Of a stretch of 64,000 nucleotides of DNA, positions 30,883-39,614 are shown in pieces. The notes below the pieces were generated by a model. The model did no database searches and was not told the DNA's origin. It saw only the letters and a program-made list of their open reading frames with translations. The number at the start of each line of letters is the position of its first letter. Within the stretch, counting starts at the first letter, position 1. The position numbers and the translations under genes are program-made. This stretch comes from Methylocapsa sp. D3K7 (GTDB lineage Bacteria > Pseudomonadota > Alphaproteobacteria > Rhizobiales > Beijerinckiaceae), in assembly GCF_029855125.1 (NCBI RefSeq), contig NZ_CP123229.1, positions 3,516,501 to 3,580,500 on the forward strand, given 5' to 3'.

Positions 30883-31012
30883 AGGGGTGGTCTCCATTTC
30901 ATATTGATAACGTTAGCCTTTGCCTCCCTAGCTGACGGATAAAAGCTACATAGGGATAATTTTGTTGCATTGCAATATCGCATTTGCAGCAAAATATAGA
31001 CTTCTTGCCGCA
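30883..31012 (-). promoter_or_regulatory. Conserved upstream region of small secreted protein gene 2
   Basis: Second copy of the region described at 30370-30485, including the AATATCGC(4 bases)GCAGCAA block at about 30976-30994. The segment also contains the region upstream of the divergent cobT (start 31078). No cobalamin riboswitch was recognised before cobT. Confidence 0.45.
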
Positions 31013-31077
31013 TGCGGGTTTCAGCGGACGCCGCTCTGGATTAAGGAGGGGGACCTTATCTCCTGCGTCAGGTTGCA

Positions 31078-32100
31078 ATGCCCGCCCCGGAACCTTTCGA
31101 CTCCATTCGCGAATTGGTCGCGCTCATGCCTGTGGCGTCGGAGGCCGCCCGGCAGGCCGTGCAAGAGCGCCAGGCAATACTGACCAAACCGCCAGGCTCG
31201 CTGGGCCGGCTTGAGGACATCGTCGCTTTTCTGGCCGCGTGGCAGGGCAAGCCCACCCCATCGATCGACCGGCCGGTTGTCGCGGTTTTCGCGGCCAATC
31301 ATGGTGTCGTTGAAAATGGCGTCTCGGCCTATCCGGCCTCGGTCACAAGCGCGATGAAAGACAATTTCACCGCCGGTGGTGCCGCAATCAATCAGATATG
31401 CGCGGCCTATGGGATCGGTTTGAAGGTCTTCGATCTGGCTCTTGATGTGCCCACAAAGGACATTACCAAAGCCGCGGCCCTGGAAGAGAAGGAGGCTGCC
31501 GCGACCTTTGCCTTTGGGATGGAAGCCACTGCAGGCGATGTCGACCTTTTGTGTCTTGGTGAAATGGGCATCGGCAATACGACCATCGCGGCTGCCATTT
31601 ATCACGCGCTCTATGGGGGTGCGGCGGAAGATTGGGTTGGCCGGGGCACGGGAGTCGATGATCGGGGCTTGGCACGCAAAATTGCCGCCGTGGAAACCGC
31701 GGTCGCGCATCACAAGGCGCATCTTGAGGATCCGCTGGAGGTGATGCGGCGTCTCGGCGGCCGCGAAATCGCAGCCATCGCCGGGGCGATCATGGCCGCC
31801 CGGATCCAGCGCATCCCGGTCGTCCTCGACGGTTATGTCGTCTGCGCCGCCGCTGCAATTCTGCGGGCCTTGGACAGCACGGCGATCGACCATTGCATTG
31901 CCGGCCATGTTTCGGCGGAGGCCCCGCACAGAGCCGTGCTGCGGCGGTTGGGGAAGGACCCCTTGCTCGATCTCGGCCTGAGACTCGGCGAAGGCTCCGG
32001 CGCGGCTCTGTCGTTTGGGATCATCAAGGCCGCAATGGCTTGCCACACGGGAATGGCAACCTTTGAGCAGGCCAAAGTGGAGAGAAAATCAGCGGAATAA
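31078..32100 (+). CDS. cobT: Nicotinate-nucleotide--dimethylbenzimidazole phosphoribosyltransferase
   Basis: 340 residues. TKPPGSLGRLEDIVAFLAAW, FAANHGVVENGVSAYP, GEMGIGNTTIAAAIYHAL and LRLGEGSGAALSFGI are the conserved CobT motifs, including the catalytic glutamate near the C-terminus. It makes alpha-ribazole phosphate, the lower-ligand precursor of cobalamin, which CobS then attaches. Its stop is 14 bases from that of the convergent peptidase gene. Confidence 0.95.
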   Translation: MPAPEPFDSIRELVALMPVASEAARQAVQERQAILTKPPGSLGRLEDIVAFLAAWQGKPTPSIDRPVVAVFAANHGVVENGVSAYPASVTSAMKDNFTAGGAAINQICAAYGIGLKVFDLALDVPTKDITKAAALEEKEAAATFAFGMEATAGDVDLLCLGEMGIGNTTIAAAIYHALYGGAAEDWVGRGTGVDDRGLARKIAAVETAVAHHKAHLEDPLEVMRRLGGREIAAIAGAIMAARIQRIPVVLDGYVVCAAAAILRALDSTAIDHCIAGHVSAEAPHRAVLRRLGKDPLLDLGLRLGEGSGAALSFGIIKAAMACHTGMATFEQAKVERKSAE

Positions 32101-32114
32101 AACCAGTTGTTTTC

Positions 32115-33683
32115 TCATTTTCTCTCGATCAACTTCTTTGCGTCGTCGCGCAAAGCCGCTCTGGATTTGTCGTCCAGATAGAGCATATGGCCGCCGTCAT
32201 AGACTTTGAGGCGCACACGGTCAGGATCGTCCATTGGGGGGATTTGGTCGATCAGCAGCTTCGAGGCAAAATACGGTGTCACTTGATCTGTCACCCCATG
32301 CGCCACGAGCACGCGCATGGAAGGATCAAGTGCCAACGCGCGTTTCAGATCGGAAAGCGCTTCCGCATGCTCGCGACCCTTGCCCCAATCCCAGGCGTGG
32401 TTGACCTCTTCGTTGAGAATCTCGTAGCGGGCTTCGACCGGCCAGCCAAGCCGGTTGCCCGTAAGATCGGCCATTGTGCTCGCAAGGGGCGTTTTGATGG
32501 CATCGAGGATGGGATCGGAATAGTCACTCGACGCCGCGTGCGGGGACGGATCGAAACCGCTGACACGCGCATCGTAAAGGCTGGTGATTTTTGCCCCGCT
32601 GCGTGTCCGCTCGCGCGCAAATGTTGTTATGTCGATGCGCCCGCCGAGCTTGCGGACCATCTCTGGATCAAGGCCTGTAAACGCCGCAACCTTTTCAGCG
32701 ATGCGCGCGAGCGCGCCGGGATCGCGTTCGCCGCGCAAGAGATCGGTAAGATAGGGTCCGGCCGCATAAGCTTCCACGTCCTTCAGGGCGTCGCGGCCGC
32801 CGGGTCCAGCAATACCCTTCGCCGCGGCGGCCTGCGAGGGCAGGCGTGTTACGAAGGTCAGCGGATTGTTGACGCCTTCGAACCAGCCGAAATCCAGCAC
32901 CGGCGAAATCAGCATAAGGCCCTTGATTCCGATTCCCTCCTGGTCCTGCAACCGGCGCGCAAGCTTTGGGGCGCGAAAGCCTCCGTAACTTTCGCCGACG
33001 ATGAATTTAGGACTGGCAAGCCTTTTGTTGGCAACGAGCCATTTGCGGATCGTCACCGCCAGGACGTCAATATCGCCATTGACCGAATAAAAATGGTGGC
33101 GAGTGTCATCGCCTTTAGCCAAGATGCGGCTATAGCCGGTGCCCGGCGGATCGATAAAAACGAGATCGGTAAAATCAAGCCAGGTGTCGGGGTTATCGAT
33201 TGTGGCTGGAGGAGCCGAGGGGGATGGGGCCTCCCTGTCGAGAGGCAATCGCCAAGGGCCCAAAGCTCCAAGATTAAGCCAGGCGGAAGAGGCGCCTGGT
33301 CCCCCATTGATTGCGAAAGTGACGGGCCGCTTGGCGGCGTCGCCGCCATCGAGGAGAAAAGCCAGGGTGGCAATGTCGGCCTTGGGCGCGAGGCTTTCGG
33401 CATCGCTTAGGCGGATCGCCGACGCGATCGCCTTGAAGCGCAGGATGCGTCCGGGAAGCTCAATCGTATGTGACGTCGTGACCGGAGCGGGCAGGGCGTT
33501 CAAAGCCGCCTCTGGCGCCTGGCCACTTGCGTCACCTTGCTGCGTTGACTTGGGGGCGACCTTCGCGTGCACCACATCCGCGGGTTGTTCAACGGCTCCC
33601 GCCGGCAAAACCATTGCGAAGCCGAAGAGAACGCAAATCACCGGCATGCGCATCAGCTTCGGTGACGGGGCGCGCCAGGTCAT
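32115..33683 (-). CDS. Secreted S10-family serine carboxypeptidase
   Basis: About 522 residues from the ATG at 33683; ATGs at 33653 and 33647 are alternatives and all give a signal peptide (MRMPVICVLFGFAMVLPAGA). The catalytic triad of family S10 is visible: Ser in FIVGESYGGFRAP, Asp in HGVTDQVTPY and His in YDGGHMLY. NGGPGASSAWLNLGALGP forms the oxyanion and substrate site. It would release C-terminal residues from peptides in the periplasm at acid pH. Bacterial S10 enzymes of this type are common in acid-loving proteobacteria. Confidence 0.9.
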   Translation of the reverse strand: MTWRAPSPKLMRMPVICVLFGFAMVLPAGAVEQPADVVHAKVAPKSTQQGDASGQAPEAALNALPAPVTTSHTIELPGRILRFKAIASAIRLSDAESLAPKADIATLAFLLDGGDAAKRPVTFAINGGPGASSAWLNLGALGPWRLPLDREAPSPSAPPATIDNPDTWLDFTDLVFIDPPGTGYSRILAKGDDTRHHFYSVNGDIDVLAVTIRKWLVANKRLASPKFIVGESYGGFRAPKLARRLQDQEGIGIKGLMLISPVLDFGWFEGVNNPLTFVTRLPSQAAAAKGIAGPGGRDALKDVEAYAAGPYLTDLLRGERDPGALARIAEKVAAFTGLDPEMVRKLGGRIDITTFARERTRSGAKITSLYDARVSGFDPSPHAASSDYSDPILDAIKTPLASTMADLTGNRLGWPVEARYEILNEEVNHAWDWGKGREHAEALSDLKRALALDPSMRVLVAHGVTDQVTPYFASKLLIDQIPPMDDPDRVRLKVYDGGHMLYLDDKSRAALRDDAKKLIERK

Positions 33684-33756
33684 CGAAGGTAATAGCGTCT
33701 GGATATGGAACAAATTTGGCTTCCTGTTACACTTCTTGCCAGGCGAGTCATGGGGC

Positions 33757-35301
33757 CTAAGCGGACACGCGCCGGACGCGCTTCTTCCCTTCGACCTTGC
33801 CCTCGGACATCGCGGGCACATTGTCCATCACCCGTTCGGGGGGGAAAATCACGATGACTTCGGTTCCTTCACGGAGCTTTGATTGCAAAGTGAAGGTTCC
33901 GCCATGCAGTTCGACCAGCCCCTTGACGATGGGCAAACCGAGACCCGAGCCTTCCTCGGCGTTTTTTTGCGCCAGCGTTCCTCGCCCGAACGACGACATG
34001 ACGGTCGGGATCTCCTCTTCCGGAATACCCGGGCCACTGTCGCGCACGGCCACATATTGACCGCCCTTGGATGTCCAGCCAATGCGAATCTTAATTGATC
34101 CACTTTCCGGCGTAAATTTGATGGCATTTGATAACAGGTTCAGAATGACCTGACGAATCGCGCGTGCATCGGCCGAAATCCGGGGCAAGTACGGATGCGC
34201 CGCCGTTTCAATGGATATTTGCCGCTTTTTTGCCCGCAATCCCAGAAGCCGCCGGCAATCCCCAACAATATCCGCAAGCGCAACTGCCTCTTCCTTGAGA
34301 TCGAAACGCCCCGCCTCGATCCTGGAAAGATCGAGGATTTCATTGATGAGCACCAAGAGATGCTGTCCGCTGGCATGGATATCATTCGAATAGTCCTTAT
34401 AGGACGCCACAATATGCGATCCGAACAATTCGCCTTTCATGACTTCGGAAAAACCGAGGATCGCATTGAGCGGTGTGCGCAATTCGTGGCTCATCGTCGC
34501 TAGGAAGCGGGATTTGGCAAGATTTGCGGCCTCGGCGCGGCGGCGCGCAAGATCGCTGATTGCATTGGCTTGCTCGAGCTCCGCGATGAGTTCGTCTTTC
34601 TCGGCTTGGAACGAGAGCGTGTCGAGCGAAGCCGCATGCAGTCTTCTCGCAAGATACATGAAATAAAACTGGGTGCCGCAAGCCAGCGCGATCAAGGCGA
34701 AGGTCCCGTTGGAAACGCTTGCCGAGCATAGGAAACCCAGAGTTGCGAGCGTCATCGGCGTTAACGCGCCGGTCAGCGCCGAGGGTATGGCGGCGGAGAT
34801 CGTCGCGTTCATCGCGGCGACGAGCAAAAGCAAAACAAGGACAAAGCCACGCGCCTCGAGGTCGCAGGACTGGCCGATAAGCCAGACAATCACCGCCCAT
34901 GTGATGCCTTGGAACGTCTCGGCGAAGATGAATATCCAACGCCAGCGAAGAGGGTCGAGCCTGGACGCGTCTGTGGCAAGCAATCTGCTGGCCAAAAGGC
35001 AAGCCAGGCCTAGTGCGAAGGCATCGAGGGCACCCCATAGCAAAACCTTTTCGGTGCCGACCCATGGGGCGGCGGCGGCGGCAACCACGGCGGCGATGCC
35101 GGCCATCGCGGGGGCCGACGACCGGCGTCCGCGCGCGAAAAGGTGGAGCAATTCGATGTCGAACGCGTGCTGGGAGGACGCCGAGGACGTGAGCTTTTCG
35201 CGGGCATCGCGCACTTCGGGGGCCAGGCGTCCACGCGGCACGGCAGCCCTCGGGTCGCCCGCAATTCCGAACGCGATTGGGCCCGTGGTGAGATTCGTCA
35301 T
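33757..35301 (-). CDS. Membrane-bound sensor histidine kinase
   Basis: About 514 residues from an ATG at 35301; a GTG at 35376 is an alternative and neither has a good ribosome-binding site. An N-terminal block of about six membrane segments (such as GFVLVLLLLVAAMNATISAA) is followed by a short coiled coil, a HisKA domain (FLATMSHELRTPLNAILGFS) and HATPase with N box NLLSNAIKFT, G1 DSGPGIP and G2 GSGLGLPIVKGLVELHGG. The phospho-acceptor motif resembles PleC/DivJ-type alphaproteobacterial kinases. No response regulator is adjacent. The signal is unknown. Confidence 0.88.
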   Translation of the reverse strand: MTNLTTGPIAFGIAGDPRAAVPRGRLAPEVRDAREKLTSSASSQHAFDIELLHLFARGRRSSAPAMAGIAAVVAAAAAPWVGTEKVLLWGALDAFALGLACLLASRLLATDASRLDPLRWRWIFIFAETFQGITWAVIVWLIGQSCDLEARGFVLVLLLLVAAMNATISAAIPSALTGALTPMTLATLGFLCSASVSNGTFALIALACGTQFYFMYLARRLHAASLDTLSFQAEKDELIAELEQANAISDLARRRAEAANLAKSRFLATMSHELRTPLNAILGFSEVMKGELFGSHIVASYKDYSNDIHASGQHLLVLINEILDLSRIEAGRFDLKEEAVALADIVGDCRRLLGLRAKKRQISIETAAHPYLPRISADARAIRQVILNLLSNAIKFTPESGSIKIRIGWTSKGGQYVAVRDSGPGIPEEEIPTVMSSFGRGTLAQKNAEEGSGLGLPIVKGLVELHGGTFTLQSKLREGTEVIVIFPPERVMDNVPAMSEGKVEGKKRVRRVSA

Positions 35302-35506
35302 TCTTTGGAAGATCCGCTCAATTCTCGGTGCACTCGAAAGAGTATGGAGACGATGGTGGAAAAAGATTAATGACACCCTTGAGCGATCATTCGATTTGTT
35401 CGCACCTCAGGCTCGTCTTTGGCATGGTCTTGCACGGCCAAAGCTCAATGCGCCCTAAGGCTTGCGCGGGACAGGCGTGCAACGTTACTTGGAGTTCTCG
35501 TCTCGC

Positions 35507-36148
35507 ATGAACTGCACCGGTCCGAGTGCTGATCTCGCGGCCCTGGCCAGCCGTATCCGGGCTTGCCGGCTGTGCATCGAGGCCCCGTATAAGGCCCCCC
35601 TCCCGCACGAGCCGCGACCGGTCTTGCGGGTTTCTTCGAGCGCAAAATTGCTGGTGGCAAGCCAGGCGCCAGGCATCCGAGTGCATCTTTCGGGATTGCC
35701 TTTCAACGATGCCTCGGGGGACCGGCTGCGGAGCTGGATGGGCGTGACGCGGGAGGTCTTTTATGATGAAGCGAAGGTGGCGATCGTGCCCATGGGGTTT
35801 TGTTTTCCAGGTCACGATGCGCACAAAGGCGATTTGCCGCCGCGCCGCGAATGCCGCGAGACATGGCACCGCGACTTGTTTTTGGCGTTGCCGCACATTG
35901 AATGCATCCTCGCGATTGGCCGCTACGCCCAGGATTATCATTTTAATCGGCTTGGCAGGCCGCTGCCGAACGGCATTGGGGTTGACGAAACCGTCCGCCG
36001 CTGGCGCGATTTCATGGGCGAGGCGCCGCGGATTATCGCGCTTCCGCATCCCTCCTGGCGCAACAACGGCTGGCTCAAACGCAATCCCTGGTTTGAGCAG
36101 GAGGTCTTGCCGATGCTGCGGACCGAGGTTGCCCGAGCCGTTTCATGA
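35507..36148 (+). CDS. Uracil-DNA glycosylase superfamily protein
   Basis: 213 residues from MNCTGPSADLAALASRIRAC. CRLCIEAPYKAP is followed by a core with LLVASQAPGIRVHLSGLPFNDASGD and a C-terminal LPHPSWRN, where family enzymes have a catalytic-site HPS motif. The GQAPG-type glycine of true family-4 and family-5 enzymes is SQAPG here. These YcdM/UDG-like proteins are predicted nucleic-acid glycosylases, but several have no proven activity. Cysteines that hold Fe-S in family 4 are only partly present. Confidence 0.82.
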   Translation: MNCTGPSADLAALASRIRACRLCIEAPYKAPLPHEPRPVLRVSSSAKLLVASQAPGIRVHLSGLPFNDASGDRLRSWMGVTREVFYDEAKVAIVPMGFCFPGHDAHKGDLPPRRECRETWHRDLFLALPHIECILAIGRYAQDYHFNRLGRPLPNGIGVDETVRRWRDFMGEAPRIIALPHPSWRNNGWLKRNPWFEQEVLPMLRTEVARAVS

Positions 36149-36290
36149 ACGCTCCGGGCTCTAGGCTATAGCGTGGCTTTACAAACATTTCATTTCCCGC
36201 AAATGCTTCACAACGCTTGGTGTTTGGGGCGGGCCTTGCTACACTTCATTGTGATCGAAAAAGACGTAGACATGGCTCCGGGGGCGGGAC

Positions 36291-37451
36291 GTGGGACCAG
36301 CGGATGATGCCACCGGCGGCCTCGTGATTGACGCGCCTCGCACAAGCGTGCGGGCGCGGGCGGATTTGGTGCAAGACGTGGAGATTTTGGACCATGGCTG
36401 GGCGGCCCCTGCGGGGGAGTCCATGGCGGCCCTTGCGAGGAAGGCCGGAGACAAGCCCGTTTACGCGGCTCTCGATCTTGGCACCAACAACTGCCGTCTT
36501 CTGATCGCCCGCGAGGCATCGGAGGGCCGCGGCCAAGATTGTTTTCGCGTCATCGATTCCTTTTCCCGTATCGTCAGATTGGGCGAAGGTCTGTCGCGGA
36601 GCGGCAAGCTGAGCGCCGCCGCGATCGACCGCACTCTTCGTGCCCTCGAAATATGCCGCAACAAGATGCATTCACGGGGAGTCACCCGGGCCCGGCTGAT
36701 CGCGACCGAGGCTTGCCGCTCGGCAAGCAACAGCGACGAATTTCTGGAGAAGGTCTTCGAAACAACCGGCCTCGAACTGGAAATCGTGGACCGGGAAACC
36801 GAGGCGCGGCTGGCGGCCACCGGCTCCGCCTCGCTGGTCGATTCCGCCGCCGAGAGCGCGGTGCTGTTCGACATTGGCGGCGGCTCCTCCGAGCTGGTCT
36901 GGCTTGCCCGGCCAGCGCCCGGAGGCGGGCCATCGAATGGCGCGGCGCTCGACCAGCGAATCCGTTTTTGGGACTCACTCAAGCTCGGGGTTGTCACCTT
37001 GGCGGAGGAGTTCGGCGGGATCGAGGTGTCCGGAGAGACATTCGAGGCCATGGTCGATCACGTTGTCCCGGAACTTGAGGGGTTTGCCGCAAGGGCCGGT
37101 TTGGAACGGCGCTGCCACCGCTTCCATTTGCTCGGAACATCCGGAACCGTGACGACAATCGCTGGGGTCTTTCTCGGTCTGCCCCGCTACGACCGCCGCC
37201 GTGTCGATGGTTTGTGGATGTCGAGTTGCCAGGTGGATCATGCGGTGGCCAGCTTGCGGAACATGACGTACGCGGAGCGCGCCGCCAACGGCTGCATCGG
37301 CCAAACCCGCGCCGATCTCGTGCTTGCCGGCTGTGCCATTCTTGAGGCGATCCGGCGCGTGTTCCCGGCCGATCGCGTTCGCATCGCCGATCGCGGTTTG
37401 CGCGATGGCATGTTGATCCAGCTCATCAGCGCTGACCGGTCACCGGACTAG
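36291..37451 (+). CDS. ppx: Ppx/GppA phosphatase family protein
   Basis: 386 residues from GTG; an ATG at 36423 would remove the first 44 residues, but a long variable leader is usual in Hyphomicrobiales. YAALDLGTNNCRLLIA, ATEACRSASN, FDIGGGSSELVWL and GTSGTVTTIAGV are the ASKHA phosphatase motifs. The protein degrades polyphosphate or hydrolyses pppGpp. In relatives rlmE follows directly in an operon; here 3.5 kb of foreign DNA separates them. A 40-bp palindrome begins 20 bases after the stop. Confidence 0.9.
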   Translation: MGPADDATGGLVIDAPRTSVRARADLVQDVEILDHGWAAPAGESMAALARKAGDKPVYAALDLGTNNCRLLIAREASEGRGQDCFRVIDSFSRIVRLGEGLSRSGKLSAAAIDRTLRALEICRNKMHSRGVTRARLIATEACRSASNSDEFLEKVFETTGLELEIVDRETEARLAATGSASLVDSAAESAVLFDIGGGSSELVWLARPAPGGGPSNGAALDQRIRFWDSLKLGVVTLAEEFGGIEVSGETFEAMVDHVVPELEGFAARAGLERRCHRFHLLGTSGTVTTIAGVFLGLPRYDRRRVDGLWMSSCQVDHAVASLRNMTYAERAANGCIGQTRADLVLAGCAILEAIRRVFPADRVRIADRGLRDGMLIQLISADRSPD

Positions 37452-37752
37452 GCGGATGGCGGCGCTGTCAATCGTACCAAAGTGTTTCACGTGAAACGTT
37501 TTGGTACGATGGGACAGAAAAAACTTTCAAGGATTTGGACGGCGTTTTCGCTTGGGCTTTTGTATGATTGGGCCAAAGGTTTGTACGAACGCTGGGAGTC
37601 ACGCGAGCCGACGCTCACCCATCGTCAAGAGCAGCTAAGACGATCAAATGATGCAACATAAGAAATCAGACGCAGCGTGAGATTGTGCGCTCACACAATA
37701 TGAGTGGTTCGAGGGTTTTCAGGCTGATCGTATCCATTCCGTTAAGTAGTAG
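37452..37752. other. Intergenic region, left edge of the foreign block
   Basis: About 300 bases between ppx and the broken nuclease gene. It contains the 40-bp parS-like palindrome at 37471-37510. The G+C falls toward the right as the AT-rich gene is approached. No gene, tRNA or integrase remnant is seen. Confidence 0.65.
37471..37510. promoter_or_regulatory. parS-like palindrome, copy B
   Basis: A 40-bp inverted repeat with only two mismatched pairs of twenty, centred on TGTTTCACGTGAAACG with ATCGTACCAAA arms. The core fits the universal ParB site. It lies directly after the ppx stop and is the left member of a direct-repeat pair with the copy at 40671-40710 (32 of 40 positions match when both are read from TCAATCG). 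Confidence 0.62.
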
Positions 37753-38678
37753 TTATCCGCAGAGCTTTGCGTTTATAAGTTTGACTATTTTATTCATTTC
37801 TTTGAGCTCATCTTTTGTATAATTATTTCTAGTTTTAAACTCTTCTAAATATTTCTTTTTAAGTTCATCTTTTGCCTTCTTTCGATCGGCGCTTCCTAAC
37901 TTCATAACTAAATCTGTTTCTCGGCCATTTACGGCAGCAAGAACGTTTTCTGGAAGTATTCCTTCCATACAGTCCTTGCCTGCCTGCTTAATTCCAACTG
38001 GCGCGTAATTGGTATTTTCTTTCAATGCTAATCTCGCGAGTGCTGGGCTTACTTCGGCGTGCGCATCCAAATCGTAGGTTAGGAAAACTTTATCAAATTT
38101 TCTTAAAACAAATTGAATTAGCACGGTGTTCTTCAATGTATCTTTGCCACCATAAGGTACGACTTCTATTTCCTTGTTCAATTTTTCACACCCTAAAAGC
38201 CCTCCCTGTAATATCTTAAAATATGCGACATCTAAGTCTCCTTCTACAAGCAACGTTTTGGATTTTCTGGCAGAAAATATTGGACCCAAGGCTTTAAACT
38301 CGTCTGCTCCTATTCCTAAATGATCTGCAAAAGGAGCCATCCAGTTTTCACCGCAAACTTCAATAAGTTTAGTTTCACAGAGTTTTTTATGCTTCACGTC
38401 TCGCGCGAGCAGAATATTTGATTCCGGCTCTTCTTGATTTAGCATATACGGACTATGTGTCGTGGCAATAATTTGGATACCAAATTCATTGGAGAGGGAT
38501 TTAAGCATGCCCCCAAACTCTGCTTGAGCAGATGGGTGAAGAAAACTTTCGGGTTCTTCAATTACGACAAAAGGGGTAATTTTTGTATCTGAAGCGGATG
38601 TCGTTTTGATTCTATTACCTTGTAGAATGGCCATTAAGATATGCGTACGATTTTGAGTGCCGCTTCCCCAATCATTAA
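37753..38678 (-). pseudogene. 3' part of an OLD-family ATPase-nuclease gene split by an IS
   Basis: C-terminal part of an overcoming-lysogenization-defect (OLD) type protein. In frame from the IS junction it reads NDWGSGTQNRTHILMAIL, and continues with Walker B FVVIEEPESFLHP, ATTHSPYML, then a Toprim nuclease domain: KTLLVEGDLDVAYF (glutamate) and FLTYDLDAHAEV (DxD). The DNA is strikingly AT-rich (37801-37860 is 12/60 G+C) unlike its neighbours. OLD proteins, including GajA of the Gabija system, act in phage defence. No GajB-type helicase is present. The fragment may be translated from the ATG at 38634 (294 codons with stop) but lacks the Walker A half. Confidence 0.85.
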
Positions 38679-38698
38679 GAGTCGGTCCGGAAAGTTCA

Positions 38699-39157
38699 TC
38701 AATTCAGACAAAGCTTTCTGAGCGTGAGACGAATTGAGGCGAGACGGAGAAAAGCGAGTGCGTTTCGGGTGAGATTTTCGAAGTCTTTGGCCAAGCGGCG
38801 GCAACGATTAAGCCAAGCGAAGGTGCGTTCGACAACCCAACGTCGCGGCAGAAGCTCAAACCCTTTGGCCTGATCGGAGCGTTTGACGATTTCGATTTGT
38901 ATATGCGGCAGGATTTTGGCCGACGCCTTTTGAAAGACCGGGCCCTGATATCCGCCATCAGCAAAGAGCTTTTGTAAAAACGGATACAAGCCGAACAAGG
39001 TCGACAGAACAAGCACGCCACCATCCCGATCTTGAATGTCGGCGGGATGCACCACTGCATGCAGCAGCAGGCCTAGCGTATCGACGAGGATATGGCGCTT
39101 CTTGCCTTTGATCTTCTTGCCAGCATCATAGCCGCTCGGATCGATGCGGCGCCCCCT
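38699..39157 (-). CDS. IS transposase, second frame (orfB)
   Basis: Entered by a -1 shift from orfA at the CCCCCTTTTT tract (39152-39161 on the plus strand). It then reads RGRRIDPSGYDAGKKIKGKK, RHILVDTLGL, the second DDE aspartate in VHPADIQDRDG and the catalytic glutamate in VVERTFAWLNRCRRLAKDFE. This is the DDE half of an IS5-family transposase. An internal start at 39055 exists, but the fused product is the expected active form. No stop interrupts the frame, so the element may still be mobile. Confidence 0.85.
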   Translation of the reverse strand, partial: RGRRIDPSGYDAGKKIKGKKRHILVDTLGLLLHAVVHPADIQDRDGGVLVLSTLFGLYPFLQKLFADGGYQGPVFQKASAKILPHIQIEIVKRSDQAKGFELLPRRWVVERTFAWLNRCRRLAKDFENLTRNALAFLRLASIRLTLRKLCLN

Positions 39158-39534
39158 TTTTCCGCGCTCTTTACGCTCTGGCTGTCGATGACGCAGGCCG
39201 TCGGGCTCGCTTCACGATCCATGGCTTCGCGACACTTCACGTAGAGCGCGTGATGAATGCGATCCAGCGTGCCGTCCCAGTTCCAAAGGTCGAAATAACC
39301 AAACAGCGTGCTCTTGGGCGGCAGATCTTTGGGAACGTAACGCCACTGGCATCCCGTGCTCAGCACATACATGAGACCGTTCACGATTTCCCGCGGCTCA
39401 ACAGAGCGCTTGCGTCCGCCACGTTTGGCCGGTGGAATAATCGGCTCGATGTGCGACCACTCATCGTCCGTCAGATCGCTCGGATAGCGCAGTTTGTCAC
39501 GATTGTATTTCGGGCGGTTTTCGGACGTCCACAT
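39073..39534 (-). CDS. IS transposase, first frame (orfA)
   Basis: 153 residues, begins MWTSENRPKYNRDKLRYPSD with the LTDDEWSHIEPIIPPAKRGG DUF4096-type N-terminal region, then GCQWRYVPKDLPPKSTLFGY and the first catalytic aspartate in ACVIDSQSVKSAEKGG. After the slippery tract the zero frame runs only about 25 more codons of nonsense-like sequence to a stop; the -1 frame carries the real continuation. Same orientation as the interrupted gene. Confidence 0.88.
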   Translation of the reverse strand: MWTSENRPKYNRDKLRYPSDLTDDEWSHIEPIIPPAKRGGRKRSVEPREIVNGLMYVLSTGCQWRYVPKDLPPKSTLFGYFDLWNWDGTLDRIHHALYVKCREAMDREASPTACVIDSQSVKSAEKGGAASIRAAMMLARRSKARSAISSSIR

Positions 39535-39614
39535 TGGCGGCCTCTCATCGAATCAGGCAGCCGCCAATGAATCACAAATGATTCATCCGATTCAACTACT
39601 TCCCGGACGGACAC

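Larger units (their letters stand above)
38679..39614 (-). mobile_element. IS5-family insertion sequence (IS427/IS1031-like), 936 bp
   Basis: Ends are imperfect inverted repeats: GAGTCGGTCCGGAAAGT at the left and GTGTCCGTCCGGGAAGT (reverse strand) at the right, 14 of 17 matching. TAA flanks both sides (38676-38678 and 39615-39617), a 3-bp target duplication of TNA type. The transposase is in two frames joined by an A5G5 slippery tract, as in the IS427 group. Deleting the IS and one TAA rejoins the host gene exactly in frame (PLNDWGSGTQNR), proving the boundaries. Confidence 0.93.

Noticed and set aside
30883..31077. Cobalamin riboswitch before cobT
   Set aside because: No B12-box-like sequence or matching stem order was found; the conserved blocks belong to the small secreted protein gene.
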